NCBI RefSeq assembly: GCF_001687585.2
Contig: NZ_CP016537.2
Span: 3,196,001-3,260,000, forward strand
Direction of reading: 5' to 3'
DNA: 64,000 nucleotides
DNA from: Planococcus halocryophilus
GTDB lineage: Bacteria > Bacillota > Bacilli > Bacillales_A > Planococcaceae
Part shown: positions 25,670 to 33,668 of the stretch, in pieces
Layout: each line of letters begins with the position of its first letter
Numbering within the stretch: the stretch's first letter is position 1
Translations under genes and position numbers: made by a program
Notes under the pieces: generated by a model
Told to the model about the DNA's origin: nothing
Seen by the model: the letters and a program-made list of their open reading frames with translations, nothing else
The model's database searches: none

Positions 25670-27004
25670 ATGAAATGGAAAAAAATCTTACTGCCGGTAC
25701 TTGGAGCGGCAATTTTAGTTCCGGGCATGGCTACTAACGTATTGGCAGATGAACATTCACCAACTGAAACGACAGGCGTGGAACTTCGTGCGACATTGGA
25801 TTCATTATTATCCGAACATTACGCACTGGCAGTTGATTCAATGATGAAAATTTATGATGAAGATGAAGCGGCTGAAGCGGCCATTGCAGCACTGGATGCC
25901 AACGCAGCGGACATGGAGCCGGTTATTGCTTCAGTTTATGGTGAAGAAGGCGGCGCAGCGTTTGTGGAAATTTTTGATAAGCACAATACCGGAACCGATG
26001 ATTATGCCGAAGCGGTAAAAAATGGCGATGACGCAATGAAAGAAGAAGCGTTAGACGAAATTCAATCTTTTGTTGACGACATGGGCGCATTTCTTGGTAC
26101 AGCGACTGAAGGCAATCTTCCTGAAGACGGTGCCACTGCAGCACTTCGCGAACATGAAGATTTTGTTCAAAACACATTTGATCTTTATGTAGAAGGAGAT
26201 TATGTTGCAGCTTATACTTCTTACTTAGATGGCTTCACGCAAATCTTTGGAGCAGGCGGAGCAATTAGCGGAGCCATTGCGACTCAGTTCCCCGATCAGT
26301 TTTCAGATCCAAACACGCCAGCTGGTGACTTCCGTTCAACAGTGAACCGGATTGCGGCTGAGCATTTCGCTTTAGCGCAACTCAGCATGACAAAAGGCTA
26401 TACTGGTTCTGACGATTTTGATTTTGCTGATTGGGCGCAAGATCAAAATACAGAAGAATTCCGTGCAGCACTTGCCACTGTTTACGGTGAAGAAGCAAGC
26501 AACGAATTTGTTCAACTTTGGAACAACCAACATATTTCTGTTCAAGGTGACTTAGTTATCGCTGTAGCAGCAGACGATCAAGCAGCTGCTGACGAAGCAA
26601 CAAACACATTAACAAGTACGTTTGCAACAGACTTAGGAACATTTTTAAACACTGCAACAGAAGATCGCATGCCTTTGGACGACACCATTGCAGGTGTGAC
26701 AGCGCATGAAACGTCAGTTATCGATACGTTCCAACAATATGTATCTGGTGATTACACAACTTCTTATGAAACGTACCGTTCAGGCTATGCGATTATGTTC
26801 GATATCGGTAAAGGATTGAGCGGCGCAGTTGTTGATCAATTCCCTGAGAAATTCGAAAACACTTCACCTGAAAAAATGCCTGCTACGGGACTTGGCGGCA
26901 CTGCCAACCAATCAAACACAATGGTTCTTTGGATTACATTGAGCATGATGATTTTATTGGCAGCTGGAACAATCACTTACCGTCAAACGAAAAACCAACA
27001 GTAA
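25670..27004 (+). CDS. Sortase-anchored surface protein with two tandem helical repeats
   Basis: 444 residues. Signal peptide to about residue 26 (ATNVLADE). Two homologous, acidic, helix-rich units follow (about 38-205 and 218-400). They share SEHYALAVDSM/AEHFALAQLSM, VYGEE, FLGTATE.NLP/FLNTATEDRMP, a following HE, and Y..GDY. The paired, conserved His residues could bind metal or haem, but no known domain was recognised. The C-terminus has MPATG (403-407), a hydrophobic helix and a short polar tail, i.e. an LPXTG-like wall anchor with Met in place of Leu. The sortase gene follows 58 nt later. Confidence 0.8.
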   Translation: MKWKKILLPVLGAAILVPGMATNVLADEHSPTETTGVELRATLDSLLSEHYALAVDSMMKIYDEDEAAEAAIAALDANAADMEPVIASVYGEEGGAAFVEIFDKHNTGTDDYAEAVKNGDDAMKEEALDEIQSFVDDMGAFLGTATEGNLPEDGATAALREHEDFVQNTFDLYVEGDYVAAYTSYLDGFTQIFGAGGAISGAIATQFPDQFSDPNTPAGDFRSTVNRIAAEHFALAQLSMTKGYTGSDDFDFADWAQDQNTEEFRAALATVYGEEASNEFVQLWNNQHISVQGDLVIAVAADDQAAADEATNTLTSTFATDLGTFLNTATEDRMPLDDTIAGVTAHETSVIDTFQQYVSGDYTTSYETYRSGYAIMFDIGKGLSGAVVDQFPEKFENTSPEKMPATGLGGTANQSNTMVLWITLSMMILLAAGTITYRQTKNQQ

Positions 27005-27062
27005 AACTTATCAGAGAGAGCTCAAGCTCTCTCTGTTCCCGATTAGAAAGGAGGAATGACAA

Positions 27063-28031
27063 ATGAAGCAGCTTGTTACCATTGGGACTGCCTTAGTTTT
27101 ATGTCTCGCTTTGTTTATCATATTAAAGCCTTTGGCTGCTAGCCCTACTTTTGAAGAGCAAATTGAACAGGTCAAAAAAGTAGAAGAAAAAGCGAATGTT
27201 AAAAAAGAAGAAGTAACAGGCAACTACGTAGACAAGATTGCCGAATTTCCCATTCTTCCAGAACAACGTGAAAAACTACAAATGCTGCAACGCGAACGTC
27301 AAGAAAGCATCAAAGGCATGGAGCCTTTTCAAATTAAAATCCCTTCAATCGGTGTTGACGCAGCCATCGAATCGACTGGTATTTTAGAAAATGGCGAAAT
27401 GGGTGTACCTGAAGATGTTGACCAAGTTGGCTGGTTCGAGCCTGGCTTTAAAGCTGGTGCAAAAGGTCATGCGGTTTTAGCAGGGCATGTCGACAGCTTG
27501 ACAGGACCCGCCGTTTTTTATGAATTAGAAAATATAAAAATTGGTGAAACCGTCACTTTGACAGGTCCAGATGGACGTGAAATGGTCTATAAAGTGACCG
27601 ATTTAACTAGCTACGAAACAGATGACGCACCGATTGAAAAAATATTCGGTAGCTCAAACAAGCGATTGATTAGCTTGATCACATGTACGGGAGATTACAA
27701 CCGCGATATTGGTTCGCATGAAGAGCGTTTAGTTGTAACAGCTGAATTGATTTCTGATTCGAGCGTTACCGACAAACAGCCTGAACCACCAGCAAACGTT
27801 TTTGCTACGGCTTTCAATATTTCTTGGCATGCAGTGCGTGACGATGCGATTATCGGTTACCGCATTTACGAAGAAGACATCCAAACTGGCGAAATGACAA
27901 AAATCGAAACTGTTTCATTGTTTGACCGCAAGAAAGTAAATATCCAAACTGATGACACGAAGCGTTATTTTGTTACTTCTGTTGATGTGGACTTGAATGA
28001 GTCTAAAAAAGCTGAGGCAGAAACGAAATAA
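27063..28031 (+). CDS. Sortase with C-terminal fibronectin-like extension
   Basis: 322 residues. N-terminal membrane anchor (about 3-22), a charged linker, then the sortase barrel from about 88 (FQIKIPSIGVDAAIESTG). Active-site residues: His142 (LAGHVDS), Cys208 (LITCTGDY), Arg222 (HEERLVV). The class resembles class D/F sortases of Firmicutes. After residue 235 a domain with NISWHAVRDDAIIGYRIYEED looks like a fibronectin type III fold, unusual for a sortase. RBS GAAAGGAGG. It presumably anchors the MPATG protein encoded just upstream. Confidence 0.85.
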   Translation: MKQLVTIGTALVLCLALFIILKPLAASPTFEEQIEQVKKVEEKANVKKEEVTGNYVDKIAEFPILPEQREKLQMLQRERQESIKGMEPFQIKIPSIGVDAAIESTGILENGEMGVPEDVDQVGWFEPGFKAGAKGHAVLAGHVDSLTGPAVFYELENIKIGETVTLTGPDGREMVYKVTDLTSYETDDAPIEKIFGSSNKRLISLITCTGDYNRDIGSHEERLVVTAELISDSSVTDKQPEPPANVFATAFNISWHAVRDDAIIGYRIYEEDIQTGEMTKIETVSLFDRKKVNIQTDDTKRYFVTSVDVDLNESKKAEAETK

Positions 28032-28053
28032 GTTTTATAATCGAAGAAATCGT

Positions 28054-28160
28054 TCCAGCCGGACGCTTTCCAGGGGCACGGCTTCAGCCGCTTCCCTCGC
28101 TACGCTCAGTCCAGGGTCTTCAGCTCGTGCTATTCCCCTTGGAGTCGCCGTTTTTCACTC
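28054..28160. repeat. Dispersed Bacillales-type repeat (GGACGCTTTCC...GGAGTCGCCG), copy 1
   Basis: A GC-rich stretch unlike its neighbours, running from ATCGTTCCAGCCGGACGCTTTCC to TTGGAGTCGCCG with a central CTTCAGCTCGTGCT. I know this sequence type as a common intergenic repeat in Bacillales genomes. Another copy with an internal deletion lies at 63485-63580 and a divergent one at 28289-28392. Confidence 0.65.
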
Positions 28161-28288
28161 TTTCTTCTAAATGATTTCTTAAAAATAGACAGGAATTAGT
28201 TGTACCTCTCTATTAATACTCTAAAATAAACCTGGGAAAGAAAAGTCCTCCACTTTTCTCTCTCGGGTTTTTCAATTCAAGCTGATTG

Positions 28289-28392
28289 AAATGCAGGTGG
28301 CGACTCCCGAGAAAAAGTGAAGTATTGAGGCGATAAACTCGAGTTTGTTCGGCGCAAACCTGAAGGAAAGCGTCCGCCAAAATGGAAATCAG
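28289..28392. repeat. Divergent copy of the dispersed repeat, opposite orientation
   Basis: It begins GGTGGCGACTCCCGAG and ends GAAGGAAAGCGTCCGCC, matching the ends of the 28054 repeat in reverse. The interior differs (AACTCGAGTTTGTTCGGCGC). Confidence 0.5.
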
Positions 28393-28411
28393 TCTGACCT
28401 CTATGACCAAC

Positions 28412-28450
28412 AAAAAAGCTGTCACCAAAAATCTTTGGGACAGCTTTCTC
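28412..28450 (-). terminator. Terminator of the ada operon
   Basis: AAAGCTGTC pairs with GACAGCTTT 11 nt past the ogt stop, with T-rich sequence following on the minus strand. Confidence 0.65.
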
Positions 28451-28460
28451 TTATTTATCA

Positions 28461-28952
28461 TTAAACTGATTGATTTTCACTGCATGCTTTTTCATGACGC
28501 AGTAGCCATTCTTTTCGCGGCAAGGTGCCGGCGTAGCCAGTTAGTTTGCCGTTTGCGCCGATAATGCGGTGGCATGGCACGACAATGCTAAGTTTGTTTT
28601 TGCTATTAGCATTCCCTACTGCTCTGACAGCTTTTTCACTGCCGACAGCTTTAGCGATTGCGCCATAAGAAACGGTTTCCGCGTATGGAACATCCGTTAA
28701 CGCAGTCCATACTTTTTGCTGAAAGTCCGTTCCTGCAGACTCACAAGCAAATGTGAAATCCATACGTTGTCCTTGGAAGTATTCTTCGAGTTGCTGTTGG
28801 CAGTCTTTCAACACTTGCGGGCTGTCTGGAGAGAATGGCTTCGTCACTCTACTTTTTTCACTAAACAAAATTGACCGGACGGCTTTGTCTGTTCCGGTAA
28901 TTTCCACGATGCCGATAGGTGATTGAAATTCAATTTGATGCACTTGACTCAT
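28461..28952 (-). CDS. ogt: Methylated-DNA-protein-cysteine methyltransferase (AdaB/Ogt type)
   Basis: 163 residues from ATG at 28952 (GGAGGTC upstream; ATGA overlap with alkA). The active site is Cys127 in VVPCHRIIG, with the helix-turn-helix motif YGAIAKAVGSEKAVRAVG before it and GYAGTLPRKEWLL after. It removes methyl groups from O6-methylguanine in a suicide reaction. Last gene of the adaA-alkA-ogt operon. Confidence 0.92.
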   Translation of the reverse strand: MSQVHQIEFQSPIGIVEITGTDKAVRSILFSEKSRVTKPFSPDSPQVLKDCQQQLEEYFQGQRMDFTFACESAGTDFQQKVWTALTDVPYAETVSYGAIAKAVGSEKAVRAVGNANSKNKLSIVVPCHRIIGANGKLTGYAGTLPRKEWLLRHEKACSENQSV

Positions 28953-29845
28953 AATAATGACCTCCATAAATAGAATGTGGCATAGGCTTCCCACCCGCTC
29001 CAATTTGCCGATAGCTCGGTAATCTCTGCGAGTGTTGGTTTTCGCTCCATGTCTAGTTGAGCTTTTAGCGCATTATGCAGCCCAACATCTGCAAGCGGGA
29101 AAGCAGATGCGTCATGCAAGCATTTCATCATGACGTAATTGGCCGACCATGCGCCGACGCCACGAATTTCTAACAATTTACTTTCCATGTCTGGCTCTTG
29201 TAACAATCGCTTTTTGTCCAAGTCGCCTGTCGCCATAACAGCTGCAATGCCTAAAATGTATTCCGATTTTCGCCCCGTTAACTGCAACGCTCTCAAATCA
29301 GCAAATGGCAAAGCTACGATTGTTTCAGGGTCCGGGAAAGTCCAATACGTTTCGCCTTCGTAAACGACTGAGTCCCCGTAACTTTCGACAAATCTTTTCT
29401 TTAATGTGTAAGCAAATGTTAAGTTGATTTGCTGCCCCATGATAGCCCACACTAAAGCTTCAAACAAATCCGGGACACCAATTACCCTCAACCCAAAATA
29501 TTGTTGGACCACTGGATTTAAGATGGGATCTGTTTCCGCCATTTCGTAAAACCCTTGCAAATCGGTGGTCAAATCAAACCAGTCTTCTATATACGCAACG
29601 ACTTGCTTGGTTTCATTTGGAGTAGGTGCATTTAGCGGAAACTCGATGCGTAAAGCTCCGGGGACGGATGTTAGTTGAAACAGAACCAGTTCTCCATCTA
29701 TCTTGAGCAACTTTATCACTTTGTCTTCTTTAATCCGGTATAAGTTTTCTTGCGAAGATCTGCCAAGATGAACGAGACATTCTTCATAATTAAAATCAGC
29801 AGGTGTTGAAATTTCTGTATATCTCGTACTTTGGATAGGCTTCAT
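28949..29845 (-). CDS. alkA: DNA-3-methyladenine glycosylase II (AlkA)
   Basis: 298 residues. The helix-hairpin-helix GPD motif is seen as LLEIRGVGAWSANYVMMKCLHDASAFPLADVGL with the catalytic Asp in PLADVGL. The N-terminal AlkA_N-like part precedes ALVWAIMGQQINLTFAYTLKKRF. It excises alkylated purines. Both ends overlap neighbours by 4 nt, so expression is coupled to adaA and ogt. Confidence 0.9.
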   Translation of the reverse strand: MKPIQSTRYTEISTPADFNYEECLVHLGRSSQENLYRIKEDKVIKLLKIDGELVLFQLTSVPGALRIEFPLNAPTPNETKQVVAYIEDWFDLTTDLQGFYEMAETDPILNPVVQQYFGLRVIGVPDLFEALVWAIMGQQINLTFAYTLKKRFVESYGDSVVYEGETYWTFPDPETIVALPFADLRALQLTGRKSEYILGIAAVMATGDLDKKRLLQEPDMESKLLEIRGVGAWSANYVMMKCLHDASAFPLADVGLHNALKAQLDMERKPTLAEITELSANWSGWEAYATFYLWRSLL

Positions 29846-30402
29846 AGTAGAACCAACTCACTTTGCTTTCGATATTCTGATGGTGAATGGTTTGTTAGCT
29901 TCCGAAATACTTTATAGAAGTTTGACGGGCTTTGAAATCCTGCTTCTAACGCGACTTCAAGATTTGATAAGTCGGTGCTTGTTAATAAGTATAACGCTTT
30001 ATCGATACGAATCTTCTCAAGACACACATGCGGTGTTTCTGCAGTTTCTTGCTTGAAAGTGCGTTCTAAGTAAGACGGACTCATGCCGACATGATGTGCG
30101 ATTTGTTGAAGGTTAATCGGTTCTTTATAATTGGCAGTTAAATAAGTCATGACGTTACGAGTGAGTTCTTCGACAGGAGAATATTCGGTTTCTGGCTGAC
30201 ATCTTTTACATGCGCGAAATCCATTTGCTTCTGCATCTTCCATCGTCAGGCAAAATTCCACATTCATTTTTTTAGGCTTCCGAGAACGACAAGAAGGGCG
30301 GCAGTAAATTTTAGTTGTTTTCACGCATGTGTAAAAAAGACCGTCGTACTTACGATCGCAAGCCATTACTTTGTCCCACATTTCATCAAAAGATAACCTC
30401 AT
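29842..30402 (-). CDS. adaA: AdaA: methylphosphotriester methyltransferase and AraC-type activator
   Basis: 186 residues. The zinc domain has Cys34, Cys38, Cys65 and Cys68 (YCRPSC, ACKRC); Cys34 would be the methyl acceptor. An AraC helix-turn-helix pair follows (INLQQIAHHVGMSPSYLERTFKQET, NLEVALEAGFQSPSNFYKVFRK). As in Bacillus subtilis AdaA, methylated protein should activate its own operon. GAGGGTGAG lies before the ATG. Confidence 0.92.
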   Translation of the reverse strand: MRLSFDEMWDKVMACDRKYDGLFYTCVKTTKIYCRPSCRSRKPKKMNVEFCLTMEDAEANGFRACKRCQPETEYSPVEELTRNVMTYLTANYKEPINLQQIAHHVGMSPSYLERTFKQETAETPHVCLEKIRIDKALYLLTSTDLSNLEVALEAGFQSPSNFYKVFRKLTNHSPSEYRKQSELVLL

Positions 30403-30543
30403 ATTCTCACCCTCGTCCTCACTTTTTTAAAGTTTTTCTAATTCTAACGCTTTGTATTTATTTTATCTCTTTTAACTAAAAAGATGCATCCTCAATCTTG
30501 CCTTTATAGTCTACAATTACTTTAGCAAAAGAAATTAAGCTAA

Positions 30544-30585
30544 AAAATCACTCTAACATCGATTTCACGATTGCAGAGTGATTTT
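30544..30585 (-). terminator. Terminator of the FusB-type gene
   Basis: AAAATCACTCT pairs with AGAGTGATTTT five bases past the stop on the minus strand. Confidence 0.65.
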
Positions 30586-30590
30586 CTTAG

Positions 30591-31271
30591 TTATCTTTGG
30601 AACTGACCCATAAATTCAGCCAACGAATCCAAGGTTTTAATATTGTCGTTACAAACCGCGGCGTCTTGGCAAATGTAATTGCCACGTTTAATAAACTGGT
30701 CGTTTCCTGAGTTTTTCGTCTTGGCAACAAACAGTCCCACTTCACTATGACGATTGCAGACTCTACAAATTCCTTGTTTTTGGCTACGTGTGATACTGCC
30801 TTGAAGACCTATCAATTGATCATTTAACTCCACAACTAAATAGCGCAAATTGGAGCTTTCCGTCCATCCTAAATAAGAAGTTTTATGGAAATTAATGATT
30901 TCTACGTTCGGTCCTTTCAGCTTTTTCGCTTTAGGGAATATTTTTTTCAAGTCTTGATCGGTAATTGTTTTAAAAGGAATAAGATAAGGCTGAAGTTGTT
31001 CTAAAAAAGTTTCTGCCTCGCTCAATTCCTTTATCTGTACCAATGGATGAAGAATCTTCTTTTGTTCTTCAGTGAGAACGGGAAATAGATTCTGAACTTT
31101 CTCATACGCAAGATGTCTCAGGACATTTAGTACTTCAACGTCGTTCGTGCTAGTTTGTGCCGTCCACAGAATCTTTGTTTGGTCTTTAATATAGTTATAT
31201 TGGTCATTTCGAATAAACGCTTTCGAATGACTGGCATGCTGGTTTTCTGTCGTTTCTTTTGCATGAATCAT
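30591..31271 (-). CDS. FusB/FusC-family EF-G-binding protein
   Basis: 226 residues from ATG at 31271 (AAGGAGTGG, 9-nt spacing). The N-terminal helical part carries FIRNDQYNYIKDQTKIL. The C-terminal treble-clef zinc finger has GICRVCNRHSEVGLFVAK, then KRGNYICQDAAVCN, giving four Cys ligands. This is the layout of FusB-type proteins, which bind elongation factor G and free it from fusidic-acid-stalled ribosomes. Chromosomal homologues in Bacillales do not always give resistance. Single-gene unit. Confidence 0.82.
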   Translation of the reverse strand: MIHAKETTENQHASHSKAFIRNDQYNYIKDQTKILWTAQTSTNDVEVLNVLRHLAYEKVQNLFPVLTEEQKKILHPLVQIKELSEAETFLEQLQPYLIPFKTITDQDLKKIFPKAKKLKGPNVEIINFHKTSYLGWTESSNLRYLVVELNDQLIGLQGSITRSQKQGICRVCNRHSEVGLFVAKTKNSGNDQFIKRGNYICQDAAVCNDNIKTLDSLAEFMGQFQR

Positions 31272-31483
31272 TAGCATCCACTCCTTACGTTTTGATACTT
31301 GCCTTTTACGGAAGAAAGAGGTTTTCTATATAACAATTCCCTTTAATCTCAATAGTTCCTTATGATTTCATCATACTTTATCCGTTGTGTCTTTTCCATC
31401 CATCAGATTTCAATTGCCGCTATCTGTATAAAAAATGCCCAATAAAAAAAAGCCGCATATCGCAGCTCTTGTGGTCTTCTATA

Positions 31484-32227
31484 TTATTGAGTCGTGTACC
31501 CACCATCCACCATTATTGTGGTGCCCGTAACAAATTCGTTTTCAACTAAAAAGACGATGGCATGCGCAATTTCTTCTGGCTGGCCCAGTCTACCGACAGG
31601 ATGTTTGTCTACTAAGGCATCGTAAAAGTCGCCCAACGCTTCTTTGCTGACCATACCGGTTTCCACATATCCTGGTGCTACTGCATTCACGCGAATTTTG
31701 TGTTCAGCATACTGTAAAGCCAGTGACTTGGTCATCAAGTTTACAGCACCTTTTGAAGCATTATAGGCAAAAGCTCCGCCCTCTCCAACAGATCCCAAAA
31801 TTGATGATGTGTTGATGATGACACCGCCGTCACCATGTTCTAGCATATTTATAATGGCATGCTTGGCACCAAAAAAGACACCGTCTTGATTTACAGCAAT
31901 CACTTTATGATAATCTTCGTACGTCAATTCATGCGTGACGCCCAGCACGCCAATTCCCGCATTGTTAACAATAATATCAACTCTTCCAAAACGTTTAACA
32001 GTTGCTGCTACCATTTGTTCAACTGATTCTTCCTTCGAAACATCAACGTTAACAAAAGTTACATCAGCGCCGCTTTCCTTTAATTGTTGTTCTGCTTGCT
32101 GACCGCCTTCTTCGTTATAATCGCCAATCACCACTTTAGCGCCTTTTTCCAAAAATGCTTTCGCTGTTGCAAACCCGATTCCGGATGCCCCACCTGTCAC
32201 AATCGCTACTTTACCTGCTAGTTCCAC
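31484..32227 (-). CDS. Short-chain dehydrogenase/reductase
   Basis: 247 residues of classical SDR type: cofactor motif TGGASGIGFATAKAF (residues 10-24), NNAGIG, catalytic Ser in NTSSILGS, and YNASKGAVN with the Tyr-Lys pair. The C-terminal FVTGTTIMVDGGYT is typical of FabG-like enzymes. Asp at the end of beta-2 (VVIGDYNEEG) suggests NAD preference. Substrate unknown; no linked pathway genes. Confidence 0.85.
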   Translation of the reverse strand: MELAGKVAIVTGGASGIGFATAKAFLEKGAKVVIGDYNEEGGQQAEQQLKESGADVTFVNVDVSKEESVEQMVAATVKRFGRVDIIVNNAGIGVLGVTHELTYEDYHKVIAVNQDGVFFGAKHAIINMLEHGDGGVIINTSSILGSVGEGGAFAYNASKGAVNLMTKSLALQYAEHKIRVNAVAPGYVETGMVSKEALGDFYDALVDKHPVGRLGQPEEIAHAIVFLVENEFVTGTTIMVDGGYTTQ

Positions 32228-32491
32228 TCGTTCCGCCTCCTTGTATTGGAAAGATCTCCCCTTCTATTAAACGCCAGTAGTTAGAAGATTACAATTTTTT
32301 AAATTAGAAGATTTACCTTTAGCAATTTAACAATCATGAATTATATCCAGCGCATAGTTTCTTACGATAACGATTTAAGCAAAATTATAGAAAGTAATGA
32401 TTTTAATTTAACGGAAACGAATATCCACACACTCGAAAACTCCTTATACCATAAGTATTTAGCCTTTACTTTAGCACACCAACGCGTTAAT

Positions 32492-32536
32492 CCGATAAAC
32501 TTTTCATTGATTTTTATCGGAAATATTCATTATAGT
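32492..32536 (+). promoter_or_regulatory. Sigma-A-type promoter with inverted repeat over the -35 region
   Basis: TTGATT (32507-32512) and TATAGT (32531-32536) are 18 bp apart. CCGATAAA at 32492 and TTTATCGG at 32513 form an 8-bp inverted repeat that encloses the -35 box, as an operator would. The permease start lies 40 bp after the -10. Confidence 0.55.
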
Positions 32537-32575
32537 AGTAACTTAATTAACCCAACTAAGATAGGAGCTGCAGAG

Positions 32576-33613
32576 ATGAAAGAATTTATTGGTAAACTAT
32601 TAAATGGGGTCAGCATCGGCATTGTTGTGGCATTGATTCCGAACGCATTGCTAGGAGAGATTTTGAAATTATTAATCCCTTACTTCCCTTCTCTACAGCA
32701 TTTGTTTGATATTACGGTCTTTACAATGAGCCTATTGCCCGTGATGATTGGCGTCATGGTCGGTGTTTCGTTTAAGTTATCTTCTATCCAAACCGCTAGT
32801 GTCGGGATTGCCGCAATGGTCGGGAGTGGTGTTGTTCAAAAAACAGCTGAAGGCGTTATGACGTTGAATGGCATCGGCATTGTTCTTAACATCACTATTA
32901 CAGCAGCTTTAACTGTATTGTTTGTTCAGCTTCTCGGTAATAAATTAAAAGCATATGAAATTTTGTTAATGCCTACGTTAAGTATCTTAATTCCCGGAAT
33001 GGTCGGCTACTTATTGCTGCCATTTATGAGACAGTCAACTGGTTTAATCGGTTCTATCGTCTCACATATCACGGCGTTGCAACCTATTTTGATGGGTTCG
33101 CTCATCGCCATGATTTTCTGCATTATTATTTTACTGCCAATATCAACGGTGGGTGTAGCCACAGTGATTATGCTATCAGGCATCGGCGCTGGTGCGGCGA
33201 ATCTTGGAATTGTTGCGGCCGGGATCGGTCTTGCGATTTCCAGTTACAAAGCGAACACATTAGGAACTGCCCTTGCTCATGTACTCGGGTCTCCAAAAAT
33301 CCAAATGAAAAATTTCTTGATGAAACCACAAATTGCGACACCTATGCTGATCACGGCTGGCGTTCTTGGTGCTTTAGCAGGTATGTTGAATATCCAAGGC
33401 ACGCCTTATAGTGCCGGATTTGGCTTATCTGGTTTGGTCGGCCCGCTAAATTATATGAACCTTGCAGAAGGCGGATGGAACGGTCGCAATATTGCCGTTA
33501 TGTTGAGTACCTTCCTTGTCATTCCAGTTCTTTTAAATATGGGCTTGCTCTACATTTTCACACGCAAATTGAAAATTATTAAAGCCATCGATTACAAACT
33601 AGATTTTGAATAA
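32576..33613 (+). CDS. PTS EIIC-like permease (PTS_EIIC_2 family)
   Basis: 345 residues from ATG at 32576, chosen for TAGGAG 7 nt upstream; a longer frame to 32336 would pass through the promoter and has no ribosome site. About nine to ten hydrophobic helices, with LPVMIGVMVGVSFKLSSIQTASVG and GTPYSAGFGLSGLVGPL resembling the PF13303 EIIC group. No EIIA/EIIB genes are nearby, so it may work as an orphan transporter. Substrate unknown. Confidence 0.72.
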   Translation: MKEFIGKLLNGVSIGIVVALIPNALLGEILKLLIPYFPSLQHLFDITVFTMSLLPVMIGVMVGVSFKLSSIQTASVGIAAMVGSGVVQKTAEGVMTLNGIGIVLNITITAALTVLFVQLLGNKLKAYEILLMPTLSILIPGMVGYLLLPFMRQSTGLIGSIVSHITALQPILMGSLIAMIFCIIILLPISTVGVATVIMLSGIGAGAANLGIVAAGIGLAISSYKANTLGTALAHVLGSPKIQMKNFLMKPQIATPMLITAGVLGALAGMLNIQGTPYSAGFGLSGLVGPLNYMNLAEGGWNGRNIAVMLSTFLVIPVLLNMGLLYIFTRKLKIIKAIDYKLDFE

Positions 33614-33615
33614 AA

Positions 33616-33654
33616 CAAAAAAAGCCTAACCGAATTTTTTCCGGTTAGGCTTTT
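33616..33654. terminator. Bidirectional terminator between the IIC gene and pabBC
   Basis: AAAAAAAGCCTAACCG pairs with CGGTTAGGCTTTT. The genes converge here. Confidence 0.85.
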
Positions 33655-33668
33655 CGATTTTATAATGC

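Noticed and set aside
32336..32575. N-terminal extension of the PTS-IIC-like protein
   Set aside because: It would run through a good promoter, has no ribosome site and no membrane or family character; ATG 32576 has TAGGAG.
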